Shown: positions 45,499 to 54,845, numbered from the stretch's first letter. The stretch is 64,000 nt of DNA from Sneathiella marina (GCF_023746535.1 NZ_CP098747.1:3157001-3221000); one strand, 5' to 3'. The notes: a model not told the origin generated them from the letters alone. Made by a program: numbers and translations.

Positions 45499-45711
45499 CG
45501 CTCTCTGACCCTATCCGCCACAGAAATGCCCTGCCCTCTCGCAGGTGACCGAAATCCGTGCGCAAAACATCCTGGAAAAAAACTCAAATATACGGGTAGG
45601 TTCAGAATTCGAAGTCACGCCCGGCAGTCCGTAGCTGTCACCGAAGGCTCCTTCATCTTGTCAAGAACACTAGCATAACAAGATATAAAAGTCAAGCATA
45701 ATCTTGCTTAT

Positions 45712-45740
45712 GGGGTGTGGCCTTGAGAAGGCCGCACCCC
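45712..45740. other. Strong hairpin downstream of the DUF1330 gene
   Basis: GGGGTGTGGCCTT and AAGGCCGCACCCC form a 13-bp stem with a 3-base loop and one G-T pair. It lies 21 bp past the DUF1330 stop on the minus strand. No T-run follows on either strand, so it is a possible rho-dependent end, RNA stabiliser or repeat rather than a standard terminator. Confidence 0.6.
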
Positions 45741-45761
45741 GGAATATACGATCCAGCCCGC

Positions 45762-46052
45762 TTACCCGACGCCTTCGATGATGATAAAATCAGCGTCGGC
45801 ATTGGCGTTGCGAATGACCTTGGCCCGTTGATATTCAGGGCTGTCATAGCAGGCGCGCGCCGTCTCAATATCGGCAAATTCGACGACCACATTGCGCGCC
45901 CGATGGGCCCCTTCGCGGACCTCATATTTACCGCCGCGCACAAGGAATTTCGCCTTATATTTTTCAAAGGCCGGTTTTGCCGCGGCCACATATTCCGGAT
46001 AGTTCGCCTCGTTGGTGACACTCACCCGGACGATCCAATATGCTTTTGTCAT
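45762..46052 (-). CDS. DUF1330 family protein
   Basis: A 96-residue ferredoxin-like (dimeric alpha-beta barrel) protein. YWIVRVSVTNEANYPEYVAAAKPAFEKYKAKFLVRGG and RNVVVEFADIETARACYDSPEYQRAK are the family hallmarks. No activity has been proven for most members. AGGAGAG precedes the ATG. It follows the globin gene by 33 bp in the same direction and is probably cotranscribed. Confidence 0.9.
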   Translation of the reverse strand: MTKAYWIVRVSVTNEANYPEYVAAAKPAFEKYKAKFLVRGGKYEVREGAHRARNVVVEFADIETARACYDSPEYQRAKVIRNANADADFIIIEGVG

Positions 46053-46085
46053 GTCTCTCTCCTGTGCTCCTAGATATATTCAAGG

Positions 46086-46505
46086 TCAATTGACCGGATC
46101 GTTGGCGCCATCCTGCATTAGGGCGGCAACCGTACCATATAGTGTCGTCCAGGCCTCCGCCAGTTCAACCGACCAGCTTTCGCCGAGGCCCGTCTTGAGC
46201 GTGTCCAGCAGTGCCTGGCCGACAACGTCATAATGCTGCGCCTCAACACCATATCCCCTATGGCGGCGCCCCAATGCGGCGATGATCGGGGCCAGTTCCG
46301 CCACCTGATCGAGGTTATCGACAACCGCCGTCAGGGCCGCGATCAGTTTATGTCTCTGCCCGGTCATATCGGTGCCACAGAACAGGGGCTTCAGGCCCGG
46401 CTCCAACTCGAAAAGCCGATTGTAAAACAGCTCCGATGCGGTATCCGCGATGGGCACGACTTGTTGCCAGCTCTCGTGAACAAGCTGTTGTTGATGGGGT
46501 GTCAT
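46086..46505 (-). CDS. Single-domain globin related to flavohemoglobin
   Basis: A 139-residue globin. LFYNRLFELEPGLKPLF supplies the B10 Tyr (Y28), MTGQRHKL a probable E7 Gln (Q50), and RRHRGYGVEAQHYDVVGQALL the proximal His82. These are the haem-pocket residues of flavohemoglobin-type globins, which handle NO and oxygen. There is no reductase domain, so electrons must come from another protein. AAAGGAG lies before the start. It is divergent from a LysR gene. Confidence 0.92.
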   Translation of the reverse strand: MTPHQQQLVHESWQQVVPIADTASELFYNRLFELEPGLKPLFCGTDMTGQRHKLIAALTAVVDNLDQVAELAPIIAALGRRHRGYGVEAQHYDVVGQALLDTLKTGLGESWSVELAEAWTTLYGTVAALMQDGANDPVN

Positions 46506-46654
46506 GGTCTTTCTCTCCTTTAAATTCGTTTCATTATCCGGCAGGAACCACCAGGGTAAAATCGCCAGCTCCTAGCGCGCCGAGTGATATATAAGCCTTG
46601 ACTAAAATTAATAAAAATGAATTATAAAGATAGATATCATCAGGTTTTGAGATA

Positions 46655-47509
46655 ATGGATTTAGCCGAACTTCGCATTTTCTGCGCCGTCGTGCGCGAAG
46701 GCAGTGTCACCCGCGCCGCCGAACGGTTGCACCGGGTGCAGTCCAATGTCACCACACGGCTGCGCCAGCTGGAAGACAAGCTGGGGGTTGAGCTGTTCAG
46801 TCGCGAGGGCAAGCGGCTAAAGCTGACCGCGGCGGGCCGCACCCTGCTCACTTATGCCGACCAACTCCTGTCGCTGGCCGATGAGGCGGAAATCGCCCTC
46901 AAGGATCGCCAACCCCGCGGCCTGTTCCGGCTGGGCTCCATGGAAAGTACGGCGGCGGTACGGCTGCCGGGACCGCTGGCTGACTATAGCGCCAGATACC
47001 CCGAGGTGAAACTGGAGCTGCGCACGGGCAACCCGACGGAAATGGCCGCCCTGTTATCGGCCGGGGATATCGATGCGGCGCTGGTCGCCGAACCGGTGGC
47101 CCTGGAAAAATTCGACCGGCTGCTGGCCTTTGAGGAAGAAACGGTGATCGTCACGGCCATCAACCAGCCGGATATTTCCGCCCCCGGCGCCGCCCCCAAA
47201 TGCATGCTGGTCTTTGAACAGGGATGCCCGCACCGGCGGCTGCTGGAAGGCTGGTACGCGGCACGGGGCGAACTGCCCGAGCGGGTCATCGAAATGGGAT
47301 CCTATCATGCCATGCTGGGCTGTGCCCTGGCCGGCATGGGCGCCGCCTTGATGCCAAAATCAATTCTCAGCACCTTTCCCGAAGCCGCGCGCCTGATCAG
47401 CCACCCCCTGCCCAAGGGCAAGAATGTTCTGAGAACCTATTATATCTGGCGCAAAGAATCCCCCGCCCCCAACGTCACCGCCCTTGGCGAGATTTTGCAG
47501 GAAAATTGA
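46655..47509 (+). CDS. LysR family transcriptional regulator
   Basis: A 284-residue LysR regulator with an N-terminal HTH (LRIFCAVVREGSVTRAAERLHRVQSNVTTRLRQLEDKL) and an effector-binding domain. The HRVQSNVTTRL recognition-helix segment is typical of the YtlI/GltC-like group of LysR proteins. It is divergent from the globin gene, with 149 bp between, and is the likely regulator of globin and DUF1330. Ribosome site is weak. Confidence 0.93.
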   Translation: MDLAELRIFCAVVREGSVTRAAERLHRVQSNVTTRLRQLEDKLGVELFSREGKRLKLTAAGRTLLTYADQLLSLADEAEIALKDRQPRGLFRLGSMESTAAVRLPGPLADYSARYPEVKLELRTGNPTEMAALLSAGDIDAALVAEPVALEKFDRLLAFEEETVIVTAINQPDISAPGAAPKCMLVFEQGCPHRRLLEGWYAARGELPERVIEMGSYHAMLGCALAGMGAALMPKSILSTFPEAARLISHPLPKGKNVLRTYYIWRKESPAPNVTALGEILQEN

Positions 47510-47790
47510 AGATCGTCGCTGGATAATTTGTGACTGTACAGTCTTGATCCAGCCGTTTGATCGATCTATCGGTTAAAAAATATATATCCAAATCGTCAGA
47601 CGCTAACAGGAAGCTGTTTCCAGCAGGGGTGACGGCAGCCTGGCCCCGTATGATGCCTGAAAATCTGTCTGGTAGCTAAAAACCCCTCCGCTCCTGTTGT
47701 GCTTCACAGCCGACGCCAGGACACGTCCTGAGATTGCTGAAGGCTTTTGGCCTTTCAAAAAACGACACTGACACTGAAAAGGACAATCCG

Positions 47791-48654
47791 ATGTGGACAG
47801 ACGTAACGATGCAATCCAGGCATCCCCTTGACGATATCATGCAGAGCGATACCCAAATCAGCCCGCGGGTAAAAATCGGCAACACGGATCTTAAAATAGA
47901 CGAAACCCTATATGGCTATCCGGCGAAAGGCGTCTTGTTTCTTGAAAGCCCGGGCGACATCATGCGCGATCTCTGGGGCGATACACGGACACGATTGCTC
48001 AGCAATATTCTGGGGGCGCTGCGGAAATATGAGCGGCAAAAATGGCCCGTAATTTTTGATGGCCCCTTGATCAAGACCCCTAACAAATCCTTTAAGGCCA
48101 GCGATAAAGACTGGCATATCTGGGGTAAAATTATCACCCTTCTGGAAGCCAATAAAAATGACCTGATAAAAAAATTAAAGCCCGGTCCTCTGGATTCCAA
48201 GTTTCAACTACAAACGCTCACCTTTATAAACGAAAATAAATGCAGTTTTATCGAGATGGCAGGCGTCAATGAGACCGCCTGCTGCTATATAATTGCGCGT
48301 ATTCTGGCGGCCAAAGTCTGGACAACCTTCCTTATCGATACCATACATCCGATCTGGCGCCCCCTATATGCTCACCAGTATGAGCCGCCGGTCCTGACGG
48401 CAATCGTCGAACCAGCACTTTGCGGCAGCGAGGTTTTTCCGGGGTTCCGGCTTAGAGACCCCAAGTCCTTTCAAAATGACTGGGTCTGCTTCTCCGGAAT
48501 AGGCGTTAAGGAATTTAGTGATCGCGGAAACAAGCCGCTATATAATATGGGTAAGGTCCTTAAATCCCTGGGCAATCTGAAAAGCCGCACGAAGCCTGAT
48601 CTTGACGGCAACTGGCGGGCACGGGACAAAATCAGGATTAATCCGCCGGGATAA
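47791..48654 (+). CDS. Unrecognised protein in an A+T-rich patch
   Basis: A 287-residue protein, AAAGGA before the ATG at 47791. I recognise no family. It looks globular with no membrane segment or signal. Notable parts are VLFLESPGDIMRDLWGDTRTRLL, KDWHIWGKIITLLEANKNDLIKKLKPG, a Cys pair GVNETACCYIIARIL, and a Lys/Arg-rich C terminus. Codon use is more A+T-rich than flanking genes, and the next gene is a broken Abi-like gene. This suggests an acquired pair, but function is open. Confidence 0.65.
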   Translation: MWTDVTMQSRHPLDDIMQSDTQISPRVKIGNTDLKIDETLYGYPAKGVLFLESPGDIMRDLWGDTRTRLLSNILGALRKYERQKWPVIFDGPLIKTPNKSFKASDKDWHIWGKIITLLEANKNDLIKKLKPGPLDSKFQLQTLTFINENKCSFIEMAGVNETACCYIIARILAAKVWTTFLIDTIHPIWRPLYAHQYEPPVLTAIVEPALCGSEVFPGFRLRDPKSFQNDWVCFSGIGVKEFSDRGNKPLYNMGKVLKSLGNLKSRTKPDLDGNWRARDKIRINPPG

Positions 48655-48747
48655 CCATCTTTTCCGGGGGCAAGAATATTTTAAATTCCCGGCTGTTTGG
48701 CCAAAGAGGCGGGTCCACCCACGTCACGCTTTTCAAAGGGAAGGAAG

Positions 48748-49420
48748 TTAGGTGTGACGTGGATCCTTGCCGATAATTTCCGAATGTCTTTGCTCCCGTT
48801 CCACCCAACCTGCCGCATCTTTGCTGCATTTTCGGATAGTATCCAATATCTTCGAATATTCGCTTACGATATCACGTTGAAAGATTGGTTCGTGATGCGC
48901 GATACGATTTCTGAATTTGCGTATCTCATTGAGCTGAAAATTCAAATTCCGACGATCATCTCTAAAGGACATATTCTTTTCGATATTTGGAAAAGCCGTG
49001 TAAAAATGCGGTTTCCATAATTTTTCATCCTGCCGTTTCGTCAGTAAACATTCCCAAAAAGCGAAGTTCAATTCCGCAATGACCTTCCCCGTTGTAGACT
49101 GCTTACGGGCGACATTTCTAAGGTTTTGTTGTGGGCTATAATGGATCTTGTTGTTTTGCAACGATTGAATGAATCCAGTAGCCCAAGGCCACCGATCTCC
49201 ATGTACTTTTACTAAGATACTGGATACTGGATACCGCATTCCGAACAGCAACCTCACAAACATGCAAAGGGAAAATAAATTCTGCAGAAACTTGCACATT
49301 CCATTGGTATAATTGTAGCGCTGCTTCAGGATTGTTATCCATTGCCCCCAAATAGGTTTTAAACCTCGGGTTGGATATTACCAATGGTAAATGCGCTATT
49401 TCCTCTTTAGAAAATACCAA
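48748..49420 (-). pseudogene. HEPN/Abi-like abortive-infection family gene, frameshifted by a 7-bp repeat
   Basis: Two overlapping minus frames (49136-49420 and 48748-49299) together give one Abi-like protein. The N half has YQWNVQVSAEFIFPLHVCEVAVRNAV, the C half has ELNFAFWECLL and the RNase-like HEPN motif RNRIAHHEPIF (Rx4H). Family proteins run straight through the junction. There the DNA has 2.7 copies of a 7-bp unit (49216-49234). Removing one copy makes a single 221-codon frame with no other break. A TTG start at 49420 has GGGAGG 8 bp upstream. It may be inactivated or phase variable. Confidence 0.82.
49216..49234. repeat. Short tandem repeat, 7-bp unit
   Basis: GATACTG repeated 2.7 times (49216-49234) inside the Abi-like gene. 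A unit length not divisible by three means slippage by one copy switches the reading frame. Confidence 0.9.
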
Positions 49421-49551
49421 TTATCAGCCTCCCTGTCCGACTGATTGATCCTGTACTCCCTTGACATTTGCAGCACCAACACATACATTTCTAGCATGAC
49501 GAGAGAGATTTTGAGGGCAACGCCCCCCCTTTCCGCCAATAGATATTTTAG

Positions 49552-49586
49552 AAAAGCCTGCTTGTAAAAGCAGGCTTTTCTTATTT
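49552..49586. terminator. Bidirectional hairpin terminator
   Basis: AAAAGCCTGCTT pairs perfectly with AAGCAGGCTTTT (12 bp) around a GTAA loop, with T-rich sequence after it (TTTTCTTATTT) and A-rich before it. It lies about 100 bp before the GNAT gene, in a region without genes. Confidence 0.85.
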
Positions 49587-49684
49587 CAAGGTACAGATTT
49601 TATTTAAAAATACCATCATATATTGAATTAAATATATTCTTAATCAATTTTAGGAATGTTCGCCAACCAGAAGCCGAGATCCAA

Positions 49685-50158
49685 ATGACCCAGGAAATTA
49701 CGTTTACAAGACTGCCGACAATTGATCCGGGTCTGATTATTGCCCATATGTCAGATCCACGGGTCGCAAAACATATGCCTCTTCTGACAGGTGACTGGAG
49801 CGAAGCAACGGTGGCCGAATTTATCGACAAAAAGGAAGAATGCTGGCGCCGGGACGGGCTAGGGCACTGGGCGATACTGGCGAACGGAGACTATATTGGA
49901 TGGGGTGGTCTTCAAAAGGAAGGCGAGGAATGGGACTTGGGATTGGTTCTGCAACCGGGCTTTTTCGGCCTCGGCCCCCGCATAACAAGAAAAGCAATTG
50001 ATTTCGCGATTGCGGATATACGCATTCCCTTTGTTACTTTTTTGCTGCCGCCCTCTCGTAAAAACCGACGGGCGCTTGACAGGCTCGGCGCCAAATATAT
50101 CGGCGAAATACTATATGACGGGGAGTTGTTTCTCAAATACCGGCTAGAGACTGAATGA
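49685..50158 (+). CDS. GNAT family N-acetyltransferase
   Basis: A 157-residue protein of the RimJ/RimL-like type: LPTIDPGLIIAHMSDPRVAKHMPLL at the N terminus, EWDLGLVLQPGFFGLGPRITRKAIDFA around the acetyl-CoA pyrophosphate loop, and RKNRRALDRLGAKYIGEILYDG near the C terminus. The substrate is unknown. It is followed 87 bp later by an MFS exporter in the same direction. Confidence 0.85.
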   Translation: MTQEITFTRLPTIDPGLIIAHMSDPRVAKHMPLLTGDWSEATVAEFIDKKEECWRRDGLGHWAILANGDYIGWGGLQKEGEEWDLGLVLQPGFFGLGPRITRKAIDFAIADIRIPFVTFLLPPSRKNRRALDRLGAKYIGEILYDGELFLKYRLETE

Positions 50159-50245
50159 AAGCGTAACTCGTCTCCCCTCCTTGCCCTTTTCCCCGCCTTC
50201 GCTATAACAAGGGACGCGGGGCTTATACAAATCGGGGAATATCAT

Positions 50246-51490
50246 ATGAAACTGACGAAATTCGCGCTGCTGTCCGTCGTGTTTCTGGATATTATGAGCC
50301 AGGGCCTCGTTATCCCGATCCTCAATACCATCATCATGTCGCCGGCGCAGGATTTCCTGCCCAAGGGCACCAGCACGGCTGTCCGGCAGTTTGATTTTGG
50401 CCTGACCATGGCGGTGTTCTTTATTGCCTGGTTTTTCGGCGCCGCCTATATCTCGAAAATCTCCGACTATATCGGGCGTAAAGCGGCGATGCTGATCTGC
50501 CTTGTCGGGGCGTTGCTCGCCTATATCCTGACGATTATTGCCTTGGATACAAACAGCCTGACCCTGCTGATTATCGCCCGGATCCTGTCCGGTTTTACCG
50601 CTGGCAACCAGCCGATTGCGCAAGCAGCCCTGGTCGATTTGAGTGAGAATGAGGACCAGAAAATCCGCTTTATGGGGCTGGTCCTGCTGGCCGTCAGTAT
50701 CGGCATGGTTGCCGGTCCGCTGATCAGTGGCCTGATGTCCGACCCGGCAGTGTTTGGAAAATTTGCCTCGGCCGCCCTCCCCTTCTACCTGGTCGCGGGC
50801 ATGGTTGTGGCCGGTACCCTTCTGATCATATTCTATTATCGCGACCCCCCGGTTGAGCGGCCGCCCTTCACTTTCAAGCCGCTCGAGATTTTTGTCACCA
50901 TGTGGCATATGGTCGACCGGCCGCTTGTGCTCAGGCTGGCGCCGGTGTTCTTTTTTGCGCAGCTGACCCTGTCCGGCTTTTACGTGTTCATGGATACCTA
51001 TTTCTTCAGCCGGTTTCAGTTTGATACCCTGCAGAACGCCTTTACCATGGTGGTTCTGGGTCTTTCCATGGGGACGGTCAGTGCGTTTCTGGTCGGGCCG
51101 ATCAGTGCCCGGTTTAATCGGCTTCCCATCCTCTATACCAGTCTTGGCCTGATGACGCTGAGTACCGGATTGTCGATCCTCAATCCCTCCCCGGCGCTCG
51201 CCTATGTCCTTATCGCCACCTTCTTCGTTCCCTTCGCGCTATATTACCCGACCCTTCTGACCCTGTTCTCGAAAGCCGTGGACGAAACGGAACAAGGCTG
51301 GGTCATGGGCGTGGGTGTGGCGCTGTTTACCCTGGGGGCGGGGATTATCTCGCTGATCGGCGGCTGGCTAATGTCCATTGACATTCACCTGCCGTTCATC
51401 ATCTCGGTCATCAGTGCGCTGATCGCCATGGGCCTGATCGCCCTTCTCTGGCGGGGGCCGGAAATGAAGAAGCTGCTTGAACGGGAGTAA
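50246..51490 (+). CDS. MFS transporter, TetA-like
   Basis: A 414-residue twelve-helix transporter. Helix 1 has SVVFLDIMSQGLVIPILNTII, motif A-like AAYISKISDYIGRKAAMLI follows, and helix 5 carries the motif C-like VSIGMVAGPLISGLM. These match TetA and related proton-driven exporters. Most family members export drugs or metabolites. It may be coupled to the upstream acetyltransferase. Convergent with an enoyl-CoA hydratase gene. Confidence 0.87.
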   Translation: MKLTKFALLSVVFLDIMSQGLVIPILNTIIMSPAQDFLPKGTSTAVRQFDFGLTMAVFFIAWFFGAAYISKISDYIGRKAAMLICLVGALLAYILTIIALDTNSLTLLIIARILSGFTAGNQPIAQAALVDLSENEDQKIRFMGLVLLAVSIGMVAGPLISGLMSDPAVFGKFASAALPFYLVAGMVVAGTLLIIFYYRDPPVERPPFTFKPLEIFVTMWHMVDRPLVLRLAPVFFFAQLTLSGFYVFMDTYFFSRFQFDTLQNAFTMVVLGLSMGTVSAFLVGPISARFNRLPILYTSLGLMTLSTGLSILNPSPALAYVLIATFFVPFALYYPTLLTLFSKAVDETEQGWVMGVGVALFTLGAGIISLIGGWLMSIDIHLPFIISVISALIAMGLIALLWRGPEMKKLLERE

Positions 51491-51512
51491 CCGGCCTCAG
51501 GGCCTCAGGGTC

Positions 51513-52262
51513 TCAGTTTCCGGTAAATTTCGGATCGCGCTTTTCCGCGAAAGCCGCGGCCCCTTCCGCGAAATCCTCGCTTTCCAGAACAGCACGGGTC
51601 TGGCTCAGGCTTATCCCCGCCCGCTCTGACGGTCCCTTGGCCAGCACCTCCTCAACAAAGCGTTTGACCATGCTCAGCACCATCGGCGCGCTGTCGCGCA
51701 AGGCAAGGGCATAGGCCATGGCCGTGTCCATAACCTCGGCTTTCGGCACCACCTTGTTGACCAGGCCAACCTCATAGGCACGGGCCGCATCCAAATCGGC
51801 CAGGCCAAAGATAAATTCCATGGCCACCTTATGGGGAATGCGCGCCGCCAGGGAGGTAATCAGGCCACCTGACAAGCCGACCTTGGCCTCCGGATAGGTG
51901 AATTTCGCCTCTTCGGACATGATGCAAAGATCACAGAACTGCACCAGAACCGCCGCCCCGCCGACACAAATCCCGTTGACCGCGGCAATGACCGGTTTCT
52001 CCACCGCCACGCCGATACCGGGAACGAATTTCCATAGATCCGGCGGATCGGCAAGATTGGCGCCCACGGAAAAGGCCTTGTCCCCGCCCCCGGTCAGGAT
52101 CGCCACCTTGTCCTCGGAGGCATTGAACCGATGCCAGCAATCACGCAATGCGTCGACCATGTCATGGGTGAGGATATTCAGGTCCTTCGGGCCCCTCAGG
52201 GTGAGAATGGCCACACCATCCCGGCTTTCATAAGTAACAGTTGATGCCGTTGATACGCTCAT
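51513..52262 (-). CDS. Enoyl-CoA hydratase/isomerase family protein
   Basis: A 249-residue crotonase. GDKAFSVGANLADPPD and AVNGICVGGAAVLVQFCDLCIM form the oxyanion hole, and KVGLSGGLITSLAARIPH follows. The positions of the two classic hydratase Glu are not clear (Gly-Ala-Asn and Gly-Gly-Ala there), so it may be an isomerase, decarboxylase or hydrolase of the family. AAGGAGG lies before the ATG. It is a second crotonase, distinct from the one in the mmsA run. Confidence 0.85.
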   Translation of the reverse strand: MSVSTASTVTYESRDGVAILTLRGPKDLNILTHDMVDALRDCWHRFNASEDKVAILTGGGDKAFSVGANLADPPDLWKFVPGIGVAVEKPVIAAVNGICVGGAAVLVQFCDLCIMSEEAKFTYPEAKVGLSGGLITSLAARIPHKVAMEFIFGLADLDAARAYEVGLVNKVVPKAEVMDTAMAYALALRDSAPMVLSMVKRFVEEVLAKGPSERAGISLSQTRAVLESEDFAEGAAAFAEKRDPKFTGN

Positions 52263-52456
52263 CTTGATGCCTCCTTGTTATGGGGTTCTTAACTGCGACC
52301 CCCAGAGTAACGGAATTTGGCTCGTCTGCAAACAGGGGGCAAAACCGGCCCCGGAAAAGGCCATGATATTGCCCCAATTGGCCCCTTGCAGGCCTGGTTT
52401 CAGCACCTAACTAGAGGATATGGAACTGCGACAAAAAGCAGCGTTAGGAGGATAAA

Positions 52457-52843
52457 ATGAATGTTCTGACATCCCCGGATACCCAAAGCCTTCAAGGCAC
52501 ATGGCGCGTCGAAACAGCAACCGTCCAGGGCAAGACAATCGCCCCCGTGATCGGCCAGCATCTCAGCTTCAACGGCGATCATTTCCGGATCGACAAGGAT
52601 GGCTCCCAGGTTTTTGGCGGCCGCTACTCCCTGTCCAACGGCAGCGATCCGCTGCAAATTGATTTCGAGCAAACGGAATCCGATTTTATGTCCGGTCACT
52701 GGCGCGGGATCTATAAAGTCAGCGACGAGAAGCTGACCATCTCTGACAATGCACGGGATACGTCTCTGCCCCGCCCAACCGGGTTTTCGGAAGGCGAGAA
52801 TGAAAATTGTATCCTGATCCAGTATCGGCGGGTTGCAGACTAG
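52457..52843 (+). CDS. TIGR03067-domain protein
   Basis: A 128-residue protein: LQGTWRVETATVQGKTI, LSFNGDHFRIDKDG, GRYSLSNGSDPLQIDFE, and GIYKVSDEKLTISDNARD follow the TIGR03067 pattern. That domain is abundant in Planctomycetes and occurs scattered elsewhere. Its function is unknown. AGGAGG lies shortly upstream. The gene stands alone. Confidence 0.78.
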   Translation: MNVLTSPDTQSLQGTWRVETATVQGKTIAPVIGQHLSFNGDHFRIDKDGSQVFGGRYSLSNGSDPLQIDFEQTESDFMSGHWRGIYKVSDEKLTISDNARDTSLPRPTGFSEGENENCILIQYRRVAD

Positions 52844-52865
52844 GCAACCGGATAGAGCTCAAGCG

Positions 52866-52909
52866 AAAAAAAATGCCTGGCAGTCTTGTTAGGGACAAGA
52901 CCGCCAGGC
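52866..52909 (-). terminator. Rho-independent terminator of the chemoreceptor gene
   Basis: On the minus strand, GCCTGGCGGTCTTG pairs with CAAGACTGCCAGGC (one G-U pair) and is followed by ATTTTTTTTC. It begins 38 bp after the chemoreceptor stop. Confidence 0.92.
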
Positions 52910-52946
52910 GGCAGCTCGACATATCGAGCCGGGGGACTGATGATAT

Positions 52947-54845
52947 TTAGCCGTTCATGCTGCGGTACAGATCCGTCCCTTCTTCGGCATATTTATTGGC
53001 GTCTTCCACCGCACCGGAGATTGAGCTGAGACTTTCATTGATCTCGCTCACCGCGGTTGCCGCGGATTGCATGCTGACAGTGATTTCCTTGGTGGTGGCT
53101 GTTTGTTCTTCCACCGCGCCGGCAACTGATGTCACGCTGCTTTCCACGGCGACGATGGCGTTTCGAATGCTTGTCAGGTTATCGACCACATTGTCACTGA
53201 TTGACTGCATGCCGCTGATTTCCGTGGCAATCTGATCGGTGGCATTGGCAACCTGTGACGCCAGTGATTTAACCTCCGTCGCCACAACGGCAAAGCCTTT
53301 ACCGGCTTCACCTGCACGGGCGGATTCGATCGTTGCGTTCAGGGCCAGCAGGTTGATCTGTGCGGCAATCCCCTGGATCACTTCAATGATATTGCTCATG
53401 GCCTGGGCCGCTGTCGCCAGTTCTTTTGTCGAGTTGTCCGCGTTGCTAGCTTCCTGATTGGCTTTATTCACCTCGGTTTTTGACGCCGTCATGCTGCGGG
53501 AAATTTCCTGGGCAGAGGACTGGAATTCCTCGGCGGCGGCGGCAACAGACTGCACCGTTTGCAACGCATTTCCCGATGCCGTCACTGCGGAATTGGTCTG
53601 TAAGTTGGCATCGCCAACAGAAGACAGGATTTTATCAAGATTTTCATCGACAATCTTGCCGACCCGCTCCCCTTCATGACGCGCAATTACCTGCGCCGTC
53701 ACATCCGTCGCGTATTTGACAACCTTGAACGGCTTCCCGCTGGGATCGAAGATGGGGTTGTAGGACGCCTGAATCCAGATCTCCTTCCCCCCTTTACCAA
53801 TACGTTTATATTCGGCGGCCTGGAATTCACCGCGACCAAGAGAGGCCCAGAATTCCGCATATTCGGCGCTCTCACCGTAGGTGGGTTCGACAAACTTGCG
53901 ATGATGCTCCCCGCGAATTTCATCAATGCTGTACCCTACTGCGCCCAGAAAATTATCGTTGGCATCGATGATCGTGCCATCAAGCTTGAAAGAGATAACC
54001 GCCTGTGATTTGTTCACGGCATCAATCTGGCCCTGGAAATCGGCGTTCTGCAAGACGCGCGCGGTAATGTCCGTCGCGTATTTAACAACCTTGACCGGTT
54101 TGCCGCTGGGATCGAAGATGGGGTTGTAGGACGCCTGGATCCAGATCTCCTTCCCCCCTTTACCAATGCGTTTATATTCCGCGGCCTGGAATTCACCGCG
54201 ACCAAGAGAGGCCCAGAATTCCGCATATTCGGCGCTCTCACCATAGGCAGGCTCGACAAACTTGCGATGATGCTCCCCGCGAATTTCATCGATACTGTAC
54301 CCCACTGCGCCCAGGAAGTTATCGTTGGCATCGATGATCGTGCCATCAAGCTTGAAAGAGATAACCGCCTGTGATTTGTTCACGGCATCAATCTGGCCTT
54401 CATAGTCGGCGTTCTGTATTTTCTGCGCGGTAATGTCAGTTGCAAACTTAACCACTCTTGAAACAGTGCCGGACTTATCAAGTATCGGATTATAGGAAGC
54501 CTGAATCCAGATTTCATTCCCACTTTTATCAAAGCGTTTATATTCCGCAGCCTGAAATTCGCCCCGCCCAAGCGCTGCCCAGAAATTTGCATAGTCGACG
54601 CTATCCGCCTCTTCCGGCGCGACGAACATGCTGTGCTTGTTGCCGACAATTTCCTCTAAGCTATACCCCATAGCGTTGAGGAAATTCTCATTGGCATCCA
54701 GGATCGTGCCTTCATTTGAGAAATGAATGATGGCCTGTGATTTGTCGAGCGCCGCGAGCATGGCATCTACCTCTCGCGCATCAATCTTGCCACTTTTCTT
54801 GACATTGGAAACGGCCGCTTTTCCGCGTGATAGAAACTTCAACAT
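52947..54845 (-). CDS. Soluble methyl-accepting chemotaxis protein with three PAS domains
   Basis: A 632-residue protein with no membrane helix: three PAS domains with their PAC motifs (about residues 25-145, 146-270, 271-395), then the MCP signalling domain with the hairpin tip [37 protein letters not shown] 2 and PAS 3 are almost identical over 122 residues, so the copy is recent. All three keep the KSQAVI...DANDNFLGA core. Haem or flavin binding is possible but not shown. It sits about 45 kb from the che operon, whose CheA and CheW are its likely partners. Terminator follows. Confidence 0.93.
   Translation of the reverse strand: MLKFLSRGKAAVSNVKKSGKIDAREVDAMLAALDKSQAIIHFSNEGTILDANENFLNAMGYSLEEIVGNKHSMFVAPEEADSVDYANFWAALGRGEFQAAEYKRFDKSGNEIWIQASYNPILDKSGTVSRVVKFATDITAQKIQNADYEGQIDAVNKSQAVISFKLDGTIIDANDNFLGAVGYSIDEIRGEHHRKFVEPAYGESAEYAEFWASLGRGEFQAAEYKRIGKGGKEIWIQASYNPIFDPSGKPVKVVKYATDITARVLQNADFQGQIDAVNKSQAVISFKLDGTIIDANDNFLGAVGYSIDEIRGEHHRKFVEPTYGESAEYAEFWASLGRGEFQAAEYKRIGKGGKEIWIQASYNPIFDPSGKPFKVVKYATDVTAQVIARHEGERVGKIVDENLDKILSSVGDANLQTNSAVTASGNALQTVQSVAAAAEEFQSSAQEISRSMTASKTEVNKANQEASNADNSTKELATAAQAMSNIIEVIQGIAAQINLLALNATIESARAGEAGKGFAVVATEVKSLASQVANATDQIATEISGMQSISDNVVDNLTSIRNAIVAVESSVTSVAGAVEEQTATTKEITVSMQSAATAVSEINESLSSISGAVEDANKYAEEGTDLYRSMNG
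53699..54430. repeat. Two tandem 366-bp repeats encoding PAS domains 2 and 3
   Basis: The 366-bp units begin near 53699 and 54065. Most of their length is identical at the DNA level, with only scattered substitutions. The unit equals 122 codons, so the duplication kept the frame. Confidence 0.9.

Noticed and set aside
48697-49020. 107-codon plus-strand frame opposite the Abi-like gene
   Set aside because: It is antisense to the conserved HEPN region and has no family resemblance or ribosome site.
49445-49560. Possible tRNA or tmRNA 3' remnant (TTTGAGGGCAACGCC... TTCCGCCA)
   Set aside because: No T-arm (GTTCGANNC) and no foldable cloverleaf, so it is not a supported RNA gene or attachment site.
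53699-54430. The 366-bp repeat as an insertion sequence or phage element
   Set aside because: Both units are PAS coding sequence in frame, with no ends, target duplication or transposase.
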